64,000 nucleotides of DNA from Microbacterium halotolerans (GTDB lineage: Bacteria > Actinomycetota > Actinomycetes > Actinomycetales > Microbacteriaceae). A program made the position numbers and the translations under genes. The stretch lies in NCBI RefSeq assembly GCF_003569805.1, contig NZ_KZ984051.1, positions 1,563,953-1,627,952 of the forward strand, in the 5' to 3' direction. Shown in pieces: positions 25,474 to 34,492 of the stretch; the first letter of the stretch is position 1; every line of letters begins with the position of its first letter. The notes beneath the pieces are model-generated. The model had not been told where the DNA came from. It was given only the letters and a program-made list of their open reading frames with translations, and searched no databases.

Positions 25474-26306
25474 GCGGGCACTCCTCTCCTCGCGCGGTCG
25501 ACTCCGAAGTGCTTGCCGAGCCCGTCTGCGGCGAGGTTGAGCCCGACCACCAGAATCGACAGCGCGACGATGGGCGCGAGGGTTCCTGCGGGCGCCACGG
25601 TCAGCGCGGCGCGGTTCTCCTGGATCATGAGCCCCCAGTCGGGCGTCGGCGGGTTCACGCCGAAGCCGAGGAATGACAGCGTCGAGACGAGCAGCACGAC
25701 CCACGATGCGCGCATCGCGAACTCGACGAGGATCGTGTCGAGGATGTTCGGCAGCACCTCGCGTGCGATGATCGGCAGCGAGCGTTCGCCTCGGGCCTTC
25801 GCCGCCGTGACGTAGCCGGTCGAGAGCACGGGGAAGGTCGCTCCGCGCACGACGCGCGCCACGGCGGGAATGTACACGACGGCGACGGCGAGCACGAGCA
25901 CCCAGAGGCTGTTGCCGAACACGCTCACGATGAGCAGCATCGCCAGCACGGCGGGCACGGCGAGGATCGCGTCGAGCACGCGGGTGACGCCGATGTCGAC
26001 CCAGCGCCCGTAGTAGGCGGAGACCGTGCCGATGAGGGTTCCGACGACGACGGCGACGAGAGTCGCCAGCAGCGCCACGAGCAGTGCGAACCGGCCGCCT
26101 TCCAGCGTGCGTGAAAGCACGTCGCGGCCGTACTGGTCGGTGCCGAGCAGGTGCTGCCAACTGGCGCCTGCGAGCGCATTCGGCGAATCCGTGGCGATCG
26201 GGTCGTACGGCGACAGCCATGGCGCGACCACAGCGATGACGACGGTGAGTGCGACGAGCACCAGTCCGATGCGGGTGCCTGCGGTGAGATCGCGGAGCCG
26301 GATCAT
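25470..26306 (-). CDS. Peptide ABC transporter permease (DppC type)
   Basis: The 278-residue membrane protein has six helices and the BPD transporter EAA loop (YVTAAKARGERSLPIIAREVLPN). The N-terminal LSPYDPIAT and HLLGTDQYGRDVLSR segments are diagnostic for DppC/OppC permeases. The start at 26306 (MIRLRDLTAG) overlaps the stop of the other permease. Confidence 0.92.
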   Translation of the reverse strand: MIRLRDLTAGTRIGLVLVALTVVIAVVAPWLSPYDPIATDSPNALAGASWQHLLGTDQYGRDVLSRTLEGGRFALLVALLATLVAVVVGTLIGTVSAYYGRWVDIGVTRVLDAILAVPAVLAMLLIVSVFGNSLWVLVLAVAVVYIPAVARVVRGATFPVLSTGYVTAAKARGERSLPIIAREVLPNILDTILVEFAMRASWVVLLVSTLSFLGFGVNPPTPDWGLMIQENRAALTVAPAGTLAPIVALSILVVGLNLAADGLGKHFGVDRARRGVPA

Positions 26307-27286
26307 GCGGCGGCCTCCTTCGTCGGGCGGGCGGCTCGTCGGTGCAGCGTGCGCTGGCGCGGGTCGATCCACAGCGCGGCGAGATCGGCGGCGAGGTTGA
26401 CCACGACGTACACGACGGCGCTGACGACGGCGATCGCCTGCAGCATCGGCAGGTCGCGCGTCGAGACCGACTCGATCATCAGCTTGCCGAGCCCCGGGTA
26501 GTTGAACACCGACTCGACCACCACGACGCCGCCGAGCAGCCACGCCACGTTGATCGAGATCACGGGCAGCACGGGCAGCAGCGCGCTGGGGGCGACGTGG
26601 CGCCACAGCACGGTGCGCCGCGGCACGCCCTTCAGCTCCGCCGTCACGGCGTACTCCGTGGCGAGACCGTCGATCGTCGAGGAGCGCATGGCCCGGATGA
26701 TGTACGCGGCCATCGCGATGATGAGCGTCACGGCGGGCAGGATGATCGACGGCAGCAGATCGGTGAACGCCGCATCCGGCCCCTGCAGCACGACGGCGGG
26801 GAAGATCGGCAGCACGATCGCCAGCAGCAGGATGAGCAGGGTCGCGATGACGAACTCCGGAATGCTCATCAGCACGAGCGACAGCACCGATACCGACGAA
26901 TCGGTCGCCGTGCCGCGGCGGTGCGCGGCGATCACGCCGAGGGCGACCGCGATGCCGATGCCGAAGATGATGGCGGGGACGGCGATCATCAGCGTGTGGG
27001 AGAAGGCGTTCCAGATCTCGCCGGAGACGGGCCCGCCCGAGACGAGCGACGTGCCGAAGTCACCGGTGACGGCTCCGGCGATCCAATCGCCGAAGCGGAG
27101 CCACACGTTCTGGTCGAGGCCGAGCTGTGCGCGCAGCGTCTCGACGGCCTCCGGCGTGGCGTTCTGCCCGAGCAGCTGCTGGGCGACATCACCCGGCAGC
27201 GCCTGCACGGCGAAGAAGACGAAGAACGCCGCGAGGAACAGGGTGACCAGGCCGGTCACGAGGCGCGTTGCGATGAGGCGGAACAT
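26303..27286 (-). CDS. Peptide ABC transporter permease (DppB type)
   Basis: The 327-residue protein has the DppB/OppB plan: an N-terminal helix, a periplasmic loop with ALPGDVAQQLLGQNATPEAV and GLDQNVWLRFGDW, then five more helices with the EAA loop (YAVTAELKGVPRRTVLWRHV). It begins 6 bp after the binding protein stop. Confidence 0.92.
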   Translation of the reverse strand: MFRLIATRLVTGLVTLFLAAFFVFFAVQALPGDVAQQLLGQNATPEAVETLRAQLGLDQNVWLRFGDWIAGAVTGDFGTSLVSGGPVSGEIWNAFSHTLMIAVPAIIFGIGIAVALGVIAAHRRGTATDSSVSVLSLVLMSIPEFVIATLLILLLAIVLPIFPAVVLQGPDAAFTDLLPSIILPAVTLIIAMAAYIIRAMRSSTIDGLATEYAVTAELKGVPRRTVLWRHVAPSALLPVLPVISINVAWLLGGVVVVESVFNYPGLGKLMIESVSTRDLPMLQAIAVVSAVVYVVVNLAADLAALWIDPRQRTLHRRAARPTKEAAA

Positions 27287-27292
27287 GGCCGG

Positions 27293-28837
27293 TCAGCCCT
27301 CCTTCAGTCCGATGGACATGTAGTCGAACTCGAAGCCGTACTCGTCGTAGCCGACGACGTTCTCGCCGAGCCCGACGAGACGGTCGCCGAACACGGGCGT
27401 CATGTCGGCGCCGTCGGCGACGATGAGCCGCTGCGCGTCCTGGTACTTCTGCAAGCGGGTCGCGTCGTTCATGTCGGCGCGCGCCTCGTCGAGCAGACGG
27501 TCGAAGTCGGGGTTGGACCACGCCGACTCGTTGTAGCCGGAGCCGGAGCGGAAGATCTGGTTCAGCAGCTGGTCGATCGGGCGCCCCGTGAACCAGTAGC
27601 TGACCATGAGCGGCTCGGCCATCCAGACCTGCGTGTAGTAGGAGTCGGCCGCGACGTTGGTGATGTCGAGGTCGATTCCCGCCTGCTTCACCTGAGAGGC
27701 GTAGGCGGTCGCGATCGCGGTGAAGTTCGGCTCGTACGCCGAGGTGTGGATCTTCGTGGAGAATCCTTCTCTGCCGATCTTGGCCAGGATGCTCTTCGCC
27801 TTCTCAGGGTCGTACTCGCGCTGTTCGTCGACGAAGGCTGCCAGCTGGGGAGGCACGGGGTTGTCCCATCCCGGCGTGCCCGTGCCCTGCAGAGCGGTGC
27901 CGAGGATGGCGCGCGGGTCGTAGGCGAGCTTCATCGCCTGGCGCATCTGCGGATCGGCGAACTCGTCGCTGGTGTGCAGCATCGGGATCGTGTACCACTG
28001 CGCGTTCTCGACGCGGGAGACGGTGACGCCGGGAGAGCCGGAGACGACGCGTGCGGTGGGGTTGTCGAGGTTCGTCTGCGAGAGCAGGTCGACCTGGCGT
28101 GCGAGCAGAGCGTTCACCCTGGCCGAGGTGTCCTGGATCGAGAAGAACTCGATGCGGTCGAGGGCGGCGCGCCCGTCGAAGTACGCCTCGTTCGCACGGA
28201 TGGCGCCCTGTCCGGCAGGAGTGAAGCTCTCCAGCACGAACGGACCGGTGCCGATGCCTGTGCGGCCGATGTCGGCAGCCGAGTCCTCGGGGATCACATA
28301 GCACTGGTAGGCGGTCAGCAGCGAGGGGAACTCCGCGTTGGGGGAGCTCAGCCGGAACCGGACGGTGGTGGTGTCGACGGCTTCGATGCGCTCGATCTGC
28401 TCGAGGGGCCCTGCCTGCGGCGACGCCGTCTCCGGATCGAGGATGTGCTGGAACGTGTATCGCACGTCGCGGGAGGTGAGCGTGCGGCCGTCGTGGAACG
28501 TCACGCCGCTGCGCAGGCGGAAGTCCCACATCGTTGCATCGGCGTTCGCCGACCAGTCGGTCGCCAGATCCGGAACGGTCTCACCGGCGCGGTCGAGCTT
28601 CACGACCCGGTTGTAGATCGCCCCGAGGTACTCGTAGGCCGACAGCGAGCTGGCCGGGTCCAGAGTCTCGGCGGCCGATGCGGCGGGGCGGGCGATGCGC
28701 ATGGTGGCTCCCGGCTTCGTCTTGCCGGTCGCCGCGCTGTCCGCGAGGTGGAGGGGTGGCGCCCCGCACGCGGCGAGGCTGAGGGTTGCGGAGGCTCCGA
28801 GGAGTCCTCCGAGGAGGTGTCGACGGTTGAGAGTCAC
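27293..28837 (-). CDS. Peptide ABC transporter substrate-binding lipoprotein (family 5)
   Basis: The 514-residue lipoprotein has a signal with NRRHLLGG, close to a twin-arginine motif, and lipobox LAAC (Cys about 24). The mature part is a DppA/OppA-type SBP: TLDPASSLSAYEYLGAIYN, WDFRLRSGVTFHDGRTLTSRDV, GTGPFVLESFTP. It captures a peptide or other substrate outside the membrane for the two permeases. First gene of the operon; a possible promoter lies at 28870-28897. Confidence 0.92.
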   Translation of the reverse strand: MTLNRRHLLGGLLGASATLSLAACGAPPLHLADSAATGKTKPGATMRIARPAASAAETLDPASSLSAYEYLGAIYNRVVKLDRAGETVPDLATDWSANADATMWDFRLRSGVTFHDGRTLTSRDVRYTFQHILDPETASPQAGPLEQIERIEAVDTTTVRFRLSSPNAEFPSLLTAYQCYVIPEDSAADIGRTGIGTGPFVLESFTPAGQGAIRANEAYFDGRAALDRIEFFSIQDTSARVNALLARQVDLLSQTNLDNPTARVVSGSPGVTVSRVENAQWYTIPMLHTSDEFADPQMRQAMKLAYDPRAILGTALQGTGTPGWDNPVPPQLAAFVDEQREYDPEKAKSILAKIGREGFSTKIHTSAYEPNFTAIATAYASQVKQAGIDLDITNVAADSYYTQVWMAEPLMVSYWFTGRPIDQLLNQIFRSGSGYNESAWSNPDFDRLLDEARADMNDATRLQKYQDAQRLIVADGADMTPVFGDRLVGLGENVVGYDEYGFEFDYMSIGLKEG

Positions 28838-28869
28838 AGGTATCTTCCAGACGCTAATCGTTCAGTTGC

Positions 28870-28897
28870 ACGATACAGCGATCTGTCAGGAACCCAA
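28870..28897 (-). promoter_or_regulatory. Possible promoter of the peptide transport operon
   Basis: On the minus strand TTGGGT (28892-28897) and TATCGT (28870-28875) are 16 nt apart, giving a start near 28863 and a leader of about 25 nt. The -35 is weak. In the rest of the 372-bp gap 28838-29209 I see repeat copy D and two hairpins but no gene. Confidence 0.35.
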
Positions 28898-29059
28898 ATC
28901 GGCGGTCGGCCGCGAATGACCCATGTGAATCGCCGCTTTCCCTGTCATGCGTAGGGATCATCCGGGGTCCGACACGCCGCCCGAACGGTTCGCGTCAGTG
29001 GCGCGGAGAAACCTATGCATGCGAATAGAACGATGTCATCCGGGCTGAAGTGCGTCTCG

Positions 29060-29108
29060 CGAGATGCGCACTTCTTCGACAGAACTGCGGTCAGAGGTGC
29101 GCACCTCG
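29060..29108 (+). repeat. Palindromic repeat, copy D (49-bp core without third arm)
   Basis: Arm 1 CGAGATGCGCACTTCTTCG and arm 2 GTGCGCACCTCG end at exactly position 49, the same length as the first two arms in the four 68-bp copies. The 19-bp third arm is absent. This shows the element is modular. Confidence 0.8.
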
Positions 29109-29131
29109 GCAGCTGCGCGGGGGACGGGAAA

Positions 29132-29202
29132 GGCCCCGTGCGCGGGGCGCACGGGGCCGAGGAACCGGATGGTCCGCGTCTCCCGAGGCGCGGACCATCC
29201 GG
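29132..29202 (-). terminator. Tandem hairpins downstream of pstB
   Basis: Two perfect stems follow the pstB stop: 29165-29178 with 29189-29202 (14 bp, 10-nt loop) and 29132-29143 with 29147-29158 (12 bp, GGG loop). Neither has a long U run. They probably end the pst transcript. Confidence 0.65.
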
Positions 29203-29209
29203 GAACGGG

Positions 29210-29989
29210 TCAGCCGAAGCGGCCGGAGACGTAGTCCTCCGTTGCCTGCACGGACGGGGTGGTGAAGATCTTCGGGGTCTCGTCGAACTCGATCAGCTTG
29301 CCGGGCTTGCCGGTGCCCGCGATGTTGAAGAACGCCGTCTTGTCGCTGACACGGCTGGCCTGCTGCATGTTGTGCGTCACGATCACGACCGTGTAGTCGT
29401 TCTTCAGCTCCGCGATCAGCTCCTCGATCGCGAACGTCGAGATCGGGTCGAGCGCCGAGCACGGTTCGTCCATCAGGATGACCTCGGGCGAGACTGCGAT
29501 CGCGCGTGCGATGCACAGACGCTGCTGCTGCCCGCCTGACAGGCCGGAGCCGGGCTTCTCGAGCCGGTCCTTGACCTCGTTCCACAGGTTGGCGCCGCGC
29601 AGCGACCTCTCGACGAGATCGTCCTGATCGCTCTTCGACATCCTGGAGTTGTTCAGCTTCACACCGGCCAGCACGTTGTCGCGGATCGACATCGTCGGGA
29701 ACGGGTTGGGGCGCTGGAACACCATGCCCACCTGTCGGCGCACCAGCACGGGGTCGACACCGGGATCGTAGAGGTTCTTGCCGTTCAGCAGCACTTCACC
29801 CGCGACGCGGGCGCCCGGGATCACTTCGTGCATCCGGTTCAGGGTGCGCAGGAAGGTGGACTTGCCGCAGCCGGACGGACCGATGAAGGCCGTGACGCTG
29901 CGCGGCTGGATGTCGATCGAGACGCCCTCGACGGCGAGGAAGTCGCCGTAGTAGACGTTCAGATCGTTGACTTCGATGCTCTTGGACAA
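29210..29989 (-). CDS. pstB: Phosphate ABC transporter ATPase
   Basis: The 259-residue ATPase powers high-affinity phosphate uptake. Walker A is GPSGCGKST, signature [14 protein letters not shown], Walker [14 protein letters not shown], with the PstB hallmarks [13 protein letters not shown] start and [13 protein letters not shown]. Last gene of pstSCAB, 12 bp after pstA. It corresponds to phoT (Rv0820) by neighbourhood. Confidence 0.96.
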   Translation of the reverse strand: MSKSIEVNDLNVYYGDFLAVEGVSIDIQPRSVTAFIGPSGCGKSTFLRTLNRMHEVIPGARVAGEVLLNGKNLYDPGVDPVLVRRQVGMVFQRPNPFPTMSIRDNVLAGVKLNNSRMSKSDQDDLVERSLRGANLWNEVKDRLEKPGSGLSGGQQQRLCIARAIAVSPEVILMDEPCSALDPISTFAIEELIAELKNDYTVVIVTHNMQQASRVSDKTAFFNIAGTGKPGKLIEFDETPKIFTTPSVQATEDYVSGRFG

Positions 29990-30001
29990 CGTGATTCCTT
30001 C

Positions 30002-31096
30002 TTATCGGGACTTGGGCGCGAAGATCTTCGCGATCAGGCGGGCGACGAGGTTGAGAACCATCACGATCAGGATGAGCGCGAGCGCCGCGCCCCACGCGTT
30101 CGCCACGGCCGCGTCCGGCGTCGTTCCCTGGTTCATGTACGAGTTGTAGGCGAACACCGGCAGCGTCATCATCTGGCCGTCGAACAGGTTCGTGTTCATC
30201 CCCATCGTCATGCCGGCGGTGAGCAGCAGCGGGGCCGTCTCACCGATGACGCGCGCGATGGCGAGCATGATGCTCGTGACGATGCCTGCGATGGAGGTGG
30301 GCAGCACGATCTTGACGATCGTGAGCCACTTCGGCACGCCGAGGGCATAGGAGGCCTCGCGCAGCTCGTTCGGCACGATGCGCAGCAGCTCCTCGCTGCC
30401 GCGCACCACGACGGGGATCATCAGCACGCTGAGCGCGAGAGAGCCCATGAAGCCCATGGATATGCCAGGGCCGATCAGCAGTGCGAACACCGAATAGATG
30501 AACAGACCCGCGACGATCGAGGGAATGCCGGTCATGACGTCGACGAAGAACGTGATCGCCTTCGCGATCCTGCCGCCGTTGCCGTACTCGACGAGATAGA
30601 TCGACGTCATCAGCCCGATCGGCACGGAGATGAGCGTGGCCATCAGCGTGATCAGCACGGTGCCCCACATCGCGTGCACGATGCCGCCGCCCTCGCCGAC
30701 GACGTTGCGCATCGAGTAGGTGAAGAACTCCCCGTCGAACCGGAGGATGCCGTTGCTGACGACGGTCCACAGCAGCGACAGCAGGGGCAGCAGCGCTAGG
30801 ACGAACGCCGTGCTGACCAGACCAGTCATCAGACGGTCCATCGCGTGGCGCCGACTCTCGGCGGCGAGTGAGACGGTCACGATCAGCACGATGTACAGCA
30901 GCATCGCGACGATGACGGCGCCGGCGACGTTGAAGCCCGCCAGCCCGTCCCCGCCGATTGCGACGATGCCGAAGACAGCGAGCGAGACGACGAAGGCGAC
31001 GCCGACGAGGCCCCACGGAGCCCAGCCGGGCAGACGGTTCGCGGTCAGCGAGACGGAGGCGCTCGAGGGTGCGGCCGTTGTGGTCACGGTGGTCAT
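30002..31096 (-). CDS. pstA: Phosphate ABC transporter permease PstA
   Basis: The 364-residue protein has six core helices with PstA motifs: SVPIGLMTSIYLVEYG, DVMTGIPSIVAGLFIYS, and the EAA loop LREASYALGVPKWLTIVKIVLP. Extra N-terminal helices (about 25-110) are usual in actinobacterial PstA. Start ATG lies 1 bp after the pstC stop. Confidence 0.95.
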   Translation of the reverse strand: MTTVTTTAAPSSASVSLTANRLPGWAPWGLVGVAFVVSLAVFGIVAIGGDGLAGFNVAGAVIVAMLLYIVLIVTVSLAAESRRHAMDRLMTGLVSTAFVLALLPLLSLLWTVVSNGILRFDGEFFTYSMRNVVGEGGGIVHAMWGTVLITLMATLISVPIGLMTSIYLVEYGNGGRIAKAITFFVDVMTGIPSIVAGLFIYSVFALLIGPGISMGFMGSLALSVLMIPVVVRGSEELLRIVPNELREASYALGVPKWLTIVKIVLPTSIAGIVTSIMLAIARVIGETAPLLLTAGMTMGMNTNLFDGQMMTLPVFAYNSYMNQGTTPDAAVANAWGAALALILIVMVLNLVARLIAKIFAPKSR

Positions 31097-31097
31097 G

Positions 31098-32093
31098 TCA
31101 GTTCGCTCCCGAGAACTCGGCGCGGCGGCTGACGATCCAGCGCGCCAGCGCGTTGACGGCGAAGGTCACGATGAACAGGATGAGGCCGGTCGCGATAAGG
31201 GCGTTGACGCCCTCGCCATGGGCCTCAGGGAAGGCCAGGGCGATGTTGGCGGGGATCGTGGTGGGGTTGACGGAGGTGAGCACCTCGAAGGAGACGACGC
31301 CCGTCACGGAGAGCACCATGGTCACGGCCATCGTCTCGCCGAGCGCGCGGCCGAGGCCGAGCATCGCTCCGGAGACCATGCCTCCGCGTGCGAACGGGAG
31401 AACGGCCATCCGGATCATCTCCCAGCGGGTGGCGCCGAGAGCGAGTGCGGCCTCCTCGTGCAGGCGCGGCGCCTGCAGGAACACCTCGCGGCAGATCGCG
31501 GTCATCACGGGCAGGATCATCACCGCGAGCACGAGCGACGCCGTGAGGATCGTGCGGCCCGTCGGCGAGACCACGCCGCCGAACAGCGGAATCCAGCCGA
31601 GGTATTCGTTCAGCCACGCGAATCCGGGCTGCAGCAGCGGGGCGAAGACGAGGCCGCCCCACAGGCCGAACACCACAGAGGGCACGGCGGCCAGCAGATC
31701 GATGATGTAGCCGAGCACCGCGGCGAGGGCGCGCGGTGCATAGTGCGAGATGAACAGCGCGATGCCGATTGCGATCGGCGTGGCGATGATGAGCGCCAGG
31801 AAGGACGACCAGATCGTGCCGAACACGAACGGGCCGACGTAGGACCAGAACGACTGGCCTTCGAGGATGTGGTTGCCGCTCGTGTCCGGCTTGAACGCCG
31901 GGATCGACTGCACGACGAGGAAGACGGCGACGGCGGCGAGGACGAGCAGGATGATCCAGCCGGCGCCGAGCGCCGTACCGGAGAAGATTAGGTCTCCCGG
32001 GCGCTTCTTCGCCCTGATCGCTCCCGGCTGAGCCTGGGATTCGGACTCGGGCGACGGCTTCTCGGCGTCGGCCGTTTTCTCAGACGCGCTCAT
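31098..32093 (-). CDS. pstC: Phosphate ABC transporter permease PstC
   Basis: The 331-residue protein has PstC motifs: FGTIWSSFLALIIATPIAIGIALFIS (residues in two helices), DLLAAVPSVVFGLWG, and the EAA loop HEEAALALGATRWEMIRMAVLP. The ATG at 32093 (MSASEKTADAEKP) has AGGAG six nt upstream; an upstream in-frame start at 32162 would run through the pstS-pstC hairpin. Confidence 0.95.
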   Translation of the reverse strand: MSASEKTADAEKPSPESESQAQPGAIRAKKRPGDLIFSGTALGAGWIILLVLAAVAVFLVVQSIPAFKPDTSGNHILEGQSFWSYVGPFVFGTIWSSFLALIIATPIAIGIALFISHYAPRALAAVLGYIIDLLAAVPSVVFGLWGGLVFAPLLQPGFAWLNEYLGWIPLFGGVVSPTGRTILTASLVLAVMILPVMTAICREVFLQAPRLHEEAALALGATRWEMIRMAVLPFARGGMVSGAMLGLGRALGETMAVTMVLSVTGVVSFEVLTSVNPTTIPANIALAFPEAHGEGVNALIATGLILFIVTFAVNALARWIVSRRAEFSGAN

Positions 32094-32141
32094 TGGCTCC
32101 TGGTCCTCGGATTGCAGTGGTTTCGACTCGGGAATCGTGGC

Positions 32142-32195
32142 GGTGCCCCCGTCGTCTCTCACGCGTCGTGCGCGTCAGAGAGCGACGGGGGCACC
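32142..32195 (-). terminator. Stem-loop between pstS and pstC
   Basis: Arms 32142-32159 and 32177-32195 pair over 18 bp with one bulged base around a 17-nt loop. No U run follows. It probably lowers or stabilises rather than stops transcription, so that pstS mRNA exceeds permease mRNA. Confidence 0.65.
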
Positions 32196-32212
32196 GGCGA
32201 CCGATCAGACGA

Positions 32213-33322
32213 TCAGCCGACCTGGATGGTGTCGATCGCGCCGAGCACCTGCTCGCGCAGCGAGTCGGAGATCGGTGCGTTGCCCGCGTTCTCGGCGGCG
32301 GCGTCCTGACCCTCAGCGCTTGCCATGTACTCGAAGTAGCCCTTCACCAGAGCGGCGACGTTCTCGTCTTCGTACTGCTCGCAGGCGATAGCGTAGCTGA
32401 CCAGGGCGATCGGGTATGCACCACCGGTGGCGCTTGCGGGGTCGATGTCGAAGACGAGGTCGCCCTCGCCGCGGCCCTCGACGAGCGGCGAGTTCTCGAC
32501 GAGCGCGGCGGCCGCGTCCGAGGAGTACTCGACGTACTCGCCGTCGACGCCGACGTGCACCTGGCCGGAGCCGTCGGGGATCTGCGACGCGTCGAGATAG
32601 CCGATCGTGCCCACACCGCTGCCGAGCACCTGCGCGACGCCCGAGGTCTGCTGGGCGGCCTCACCGCTGTCGAGCGGCCACTCACCGGAGATCTCGAAGT
32701 CCCAGATGTCGGGGGCGGTTGCCTGCAGGTAGGTCACGAACGTCTCGGTGGTGCCCGAGTCGTCGGCGCGGTGCACCGGGGTGATGTCGAGGTCGGGCAG
32801 GTCGGCGTCGGGGTTCGTCTCGGCGATGGCGTCGTCGGACCAGTTGCTGATCTCACCGGCGAAGATGCCGGCGATCGTCTCGGCATCGAGGTTCAGAGTA
32901 TCGATGCCCTCGAGGTTGAACGCCACGGCGACGGGCGAGATGTACATCGGCACCTCGACGATGTCGTCGGTCGAGCACGCGCCGAAGCCGCCTGCCGCAA
33001 CCTCCTCGTCGTCGTATGCGCGGTCAGAGCCGATGAAGTTGCTGGCGCCGGCGAGGAAGTTCTCGCGGCCCGTGCCGGAGCCGGTCGACTCGTAGTTGAC
33101 GGTGACGCCGGAGTTTGCGGTCTGGAAGCCGGCGACCCAGGCCTCCTGAGCGGCCACCTGCGAGGAGGCGCCGCTGGCGTTGATCGTGCCTTCGAGGGCC
33201 GTGCCGTCCTCGTTGCCGTTCGCGGCGTCGCCGGATCCGCCTTCGTTGGCCGCACAGGCGGTGAGTGCGAGAGCGGCAGCGGCACCGAGCACCGCGACGC
33301 TGGTGAAACGGGTGATCTTCAC
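32213..33322 (-). CDS. pstS: Phosphate-binding lipoprotein
   Basis: The 369-residue protein has a lipoprotein signal ending LTACAA and the PstS core: GTINASGASSQVAAQEAWVAGF and YESTGSGTGRENFLAGASNFIGSD (in two parts), the latter forming the phosphate-binding loops, then SGTTETF. It feeds phosphate to PstCA. First gene of the operon; a PHO-box-like repeat lies about 100 bp upstream. Confidence 0.95.
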   Translation of the reverse strand: MKITRFTSVAVLGAAAALALTACAANEGGSGDAANGNEDGTALEGTINASGASSQVAAQEAWVAGFQTANSGVTVNYESTGSGTGRENFLAGASNFIGSDRAYDDEEVAAGGFGACSTDDIVEVPMYISPVAVAFNLEGIDTLNLDAETIAGIFAGEISNWSDDAIAETNPDADLPDLDITPVHRADDSGTTETFVTYLQATAPDIWDFEISGEWPLDSGEAAQQTSGVAQVLGSGVGTIGYLDASQIPDGSGQVHVGVDGEYVEYSSDAAAALVENSPLVEGRGEGDLVFDIDPASATGGAYPIALVSYAIACEQYEDENVAALVKGYFEYMASAEGQDAAAENAGNAPISDSLREQVLGAIDTIQVG

Positions 33323-33419
33323 TGTGTTTCCGTTCAGTCATGTGTTCAGGGATGACCCCGCAGAACTCCGGGGCACGCACTGACGCTAGGCGGATGCGTT
33401 AACGAGAGTGCGCTCCTCG

Positions 33420-33437
33420 GGTGAACGGAAGGTGAAC
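33420..33437 (-). promoter_or_regulatory. PHO box-like direct repeat upstream of pstS
   Basis: GGTGAAC-GGAA-GGTGAAC: two identical 7-bp units spaced 11 bp apart, i.e. GTTCACC-N4-GTTCACC on the pstS strand, the direct-repeat pattern of actinobacterial PhoP/RegX3 sites. It lies 98-115 bp upstream of the pstS start. The rest of the gap to 33538 shows no gene. Confidence 0.75.
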
Positions 33438-33538
33438 GGGGAGCGAAGGGCGCGCATATCCACCTCGGCAGGGGGTCCGATGTCACGATGACCATGCTGT
33501 CGCACAGCAGTCGCGCGGATCCGGATGGGGCTTGGGCG

Positions 33539-34492
33539 TCAGACGAGAGGCGAATGGGCCTCGACGGCGACGATGCTCCGCTCCGGTTCGTGCTTGCTGA
33601 TGTGGGCCACGGTGAACGACCCGGTCGACATCGCTGAGCGCGTGTCCATCCGCGAGGCGCGGCGCGCACCCGTCTCGAGCCAGAGCTGCTCGAGGATTCC
33701 CGGGAGCACGGGCCCGTGGCTGCACAGCACGGCGCCCTTGCCAGCGGCGAGGCGCTCGGAGACGACGCTGCGCACATCGTCGAGCCCGTCCTCCCACGCA
33801 TCCTGGCTGATGGCATCGGTTTCGGTGATGGGCCGCCCGAGTGCCTTCGACAGCGGACGCACGGTCTGCAGGCACCTCGTGGCGGTGCTCGATACCACCT
33901 TGCGCACGCCGAACGCACGCAGTTCGCCGGCGAGCGCCTTGGCCTGGTCCCTGCCCTTCGGGAGGAGCGGACGGAGGTGGTCGGCCCTCGGCCAGTCCTT
34001 GCGCGACATCGCCGCGCCGTGCCGCAGGGCGACGACAGGGAACGTTGCGCGGGCGCCGTTCTCGAACTGTGTCAGGAACTGCTCGAGGATGTCGACGTCG
34101 AACTCGTAGGTGAGCCGCTTCAGCGCCTTCTCGGCCGTCAACCACTCGATTGCCGAGACCTCCCGGTTGGGAGAGAATGTGCTCTCGCGGACGGCGCGAT
34201 CCTTCGCGCGCATCGCCCAGTAGTGCACGACCTTGTCGCGCCCGTTCGGCAGGGCATAGCGCGTGTCGCCGATCGGCGGGCCGAGCGGCGCGGCGATCCC
34301 CGTCTCCTCCCGCACCTCTCGTGCGGCGGCCTCTGCGAGGATCTCGCCCGCCTTGACCTTGCCCTTCGGAAAACTGATGTCGTCGTGGGCGGTGCGATGC
34401 ACGACGAGGACGCGCAACCTTCCGCCCGTGACGCGCCAGAGGACGCCGCCCGCAGCATAAACCGTGCTCGTACTCACCGTGCCATTATTCAT
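33539..34492 (-). CDS. mutT1: Nudix hydrolase-histidine phosphatase fusion (MutT1-like)
   Basis: The 317-residue protein has an N-terminal Nudix domain (about 10-145) with a complete Nudix box in [20 protein letters not shown], and a C-terminal histidine phosphatase domain (about 155-315) with the RHG motif in [13 protein letters not shown]. tuberculosis MutT1 (Rv2985) has this layout and cleans 8-oxo-dGTP and diadenosine polyphosphates. The ATG at 34492 overlaps the ppk stop by 4 bp, again as in Rv2984-Rv2985. Confidence 0.9.
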   Translation of the reverse strand: MNNGTVSTSTVYAAGGVLWRVTGGRLRVLVVHRTAHDDISFPKGKVKAGEILAEAAAREVREETGIAAPLGPPIGDTRYALPNGRDKVVHYWAMRAKDRAVRESTFSPNREVSAIEWLTAEKALKRLTYEFDVDILEQFLTQFENGARATFPVVALRHGAAMSRKDWPRADHLRPLLPKGRDQAKALAGELRAFGVRKVVSSTATRCLQTVRPLSKALGRPITETDAISQDAWEDGLDDVRSVVSERLAAGKGAVLCSHGPVLPGILEQLWLETGARRASRMDTRSAMSTGSFTVAHISKHEPERSIVAVEAHSPLV

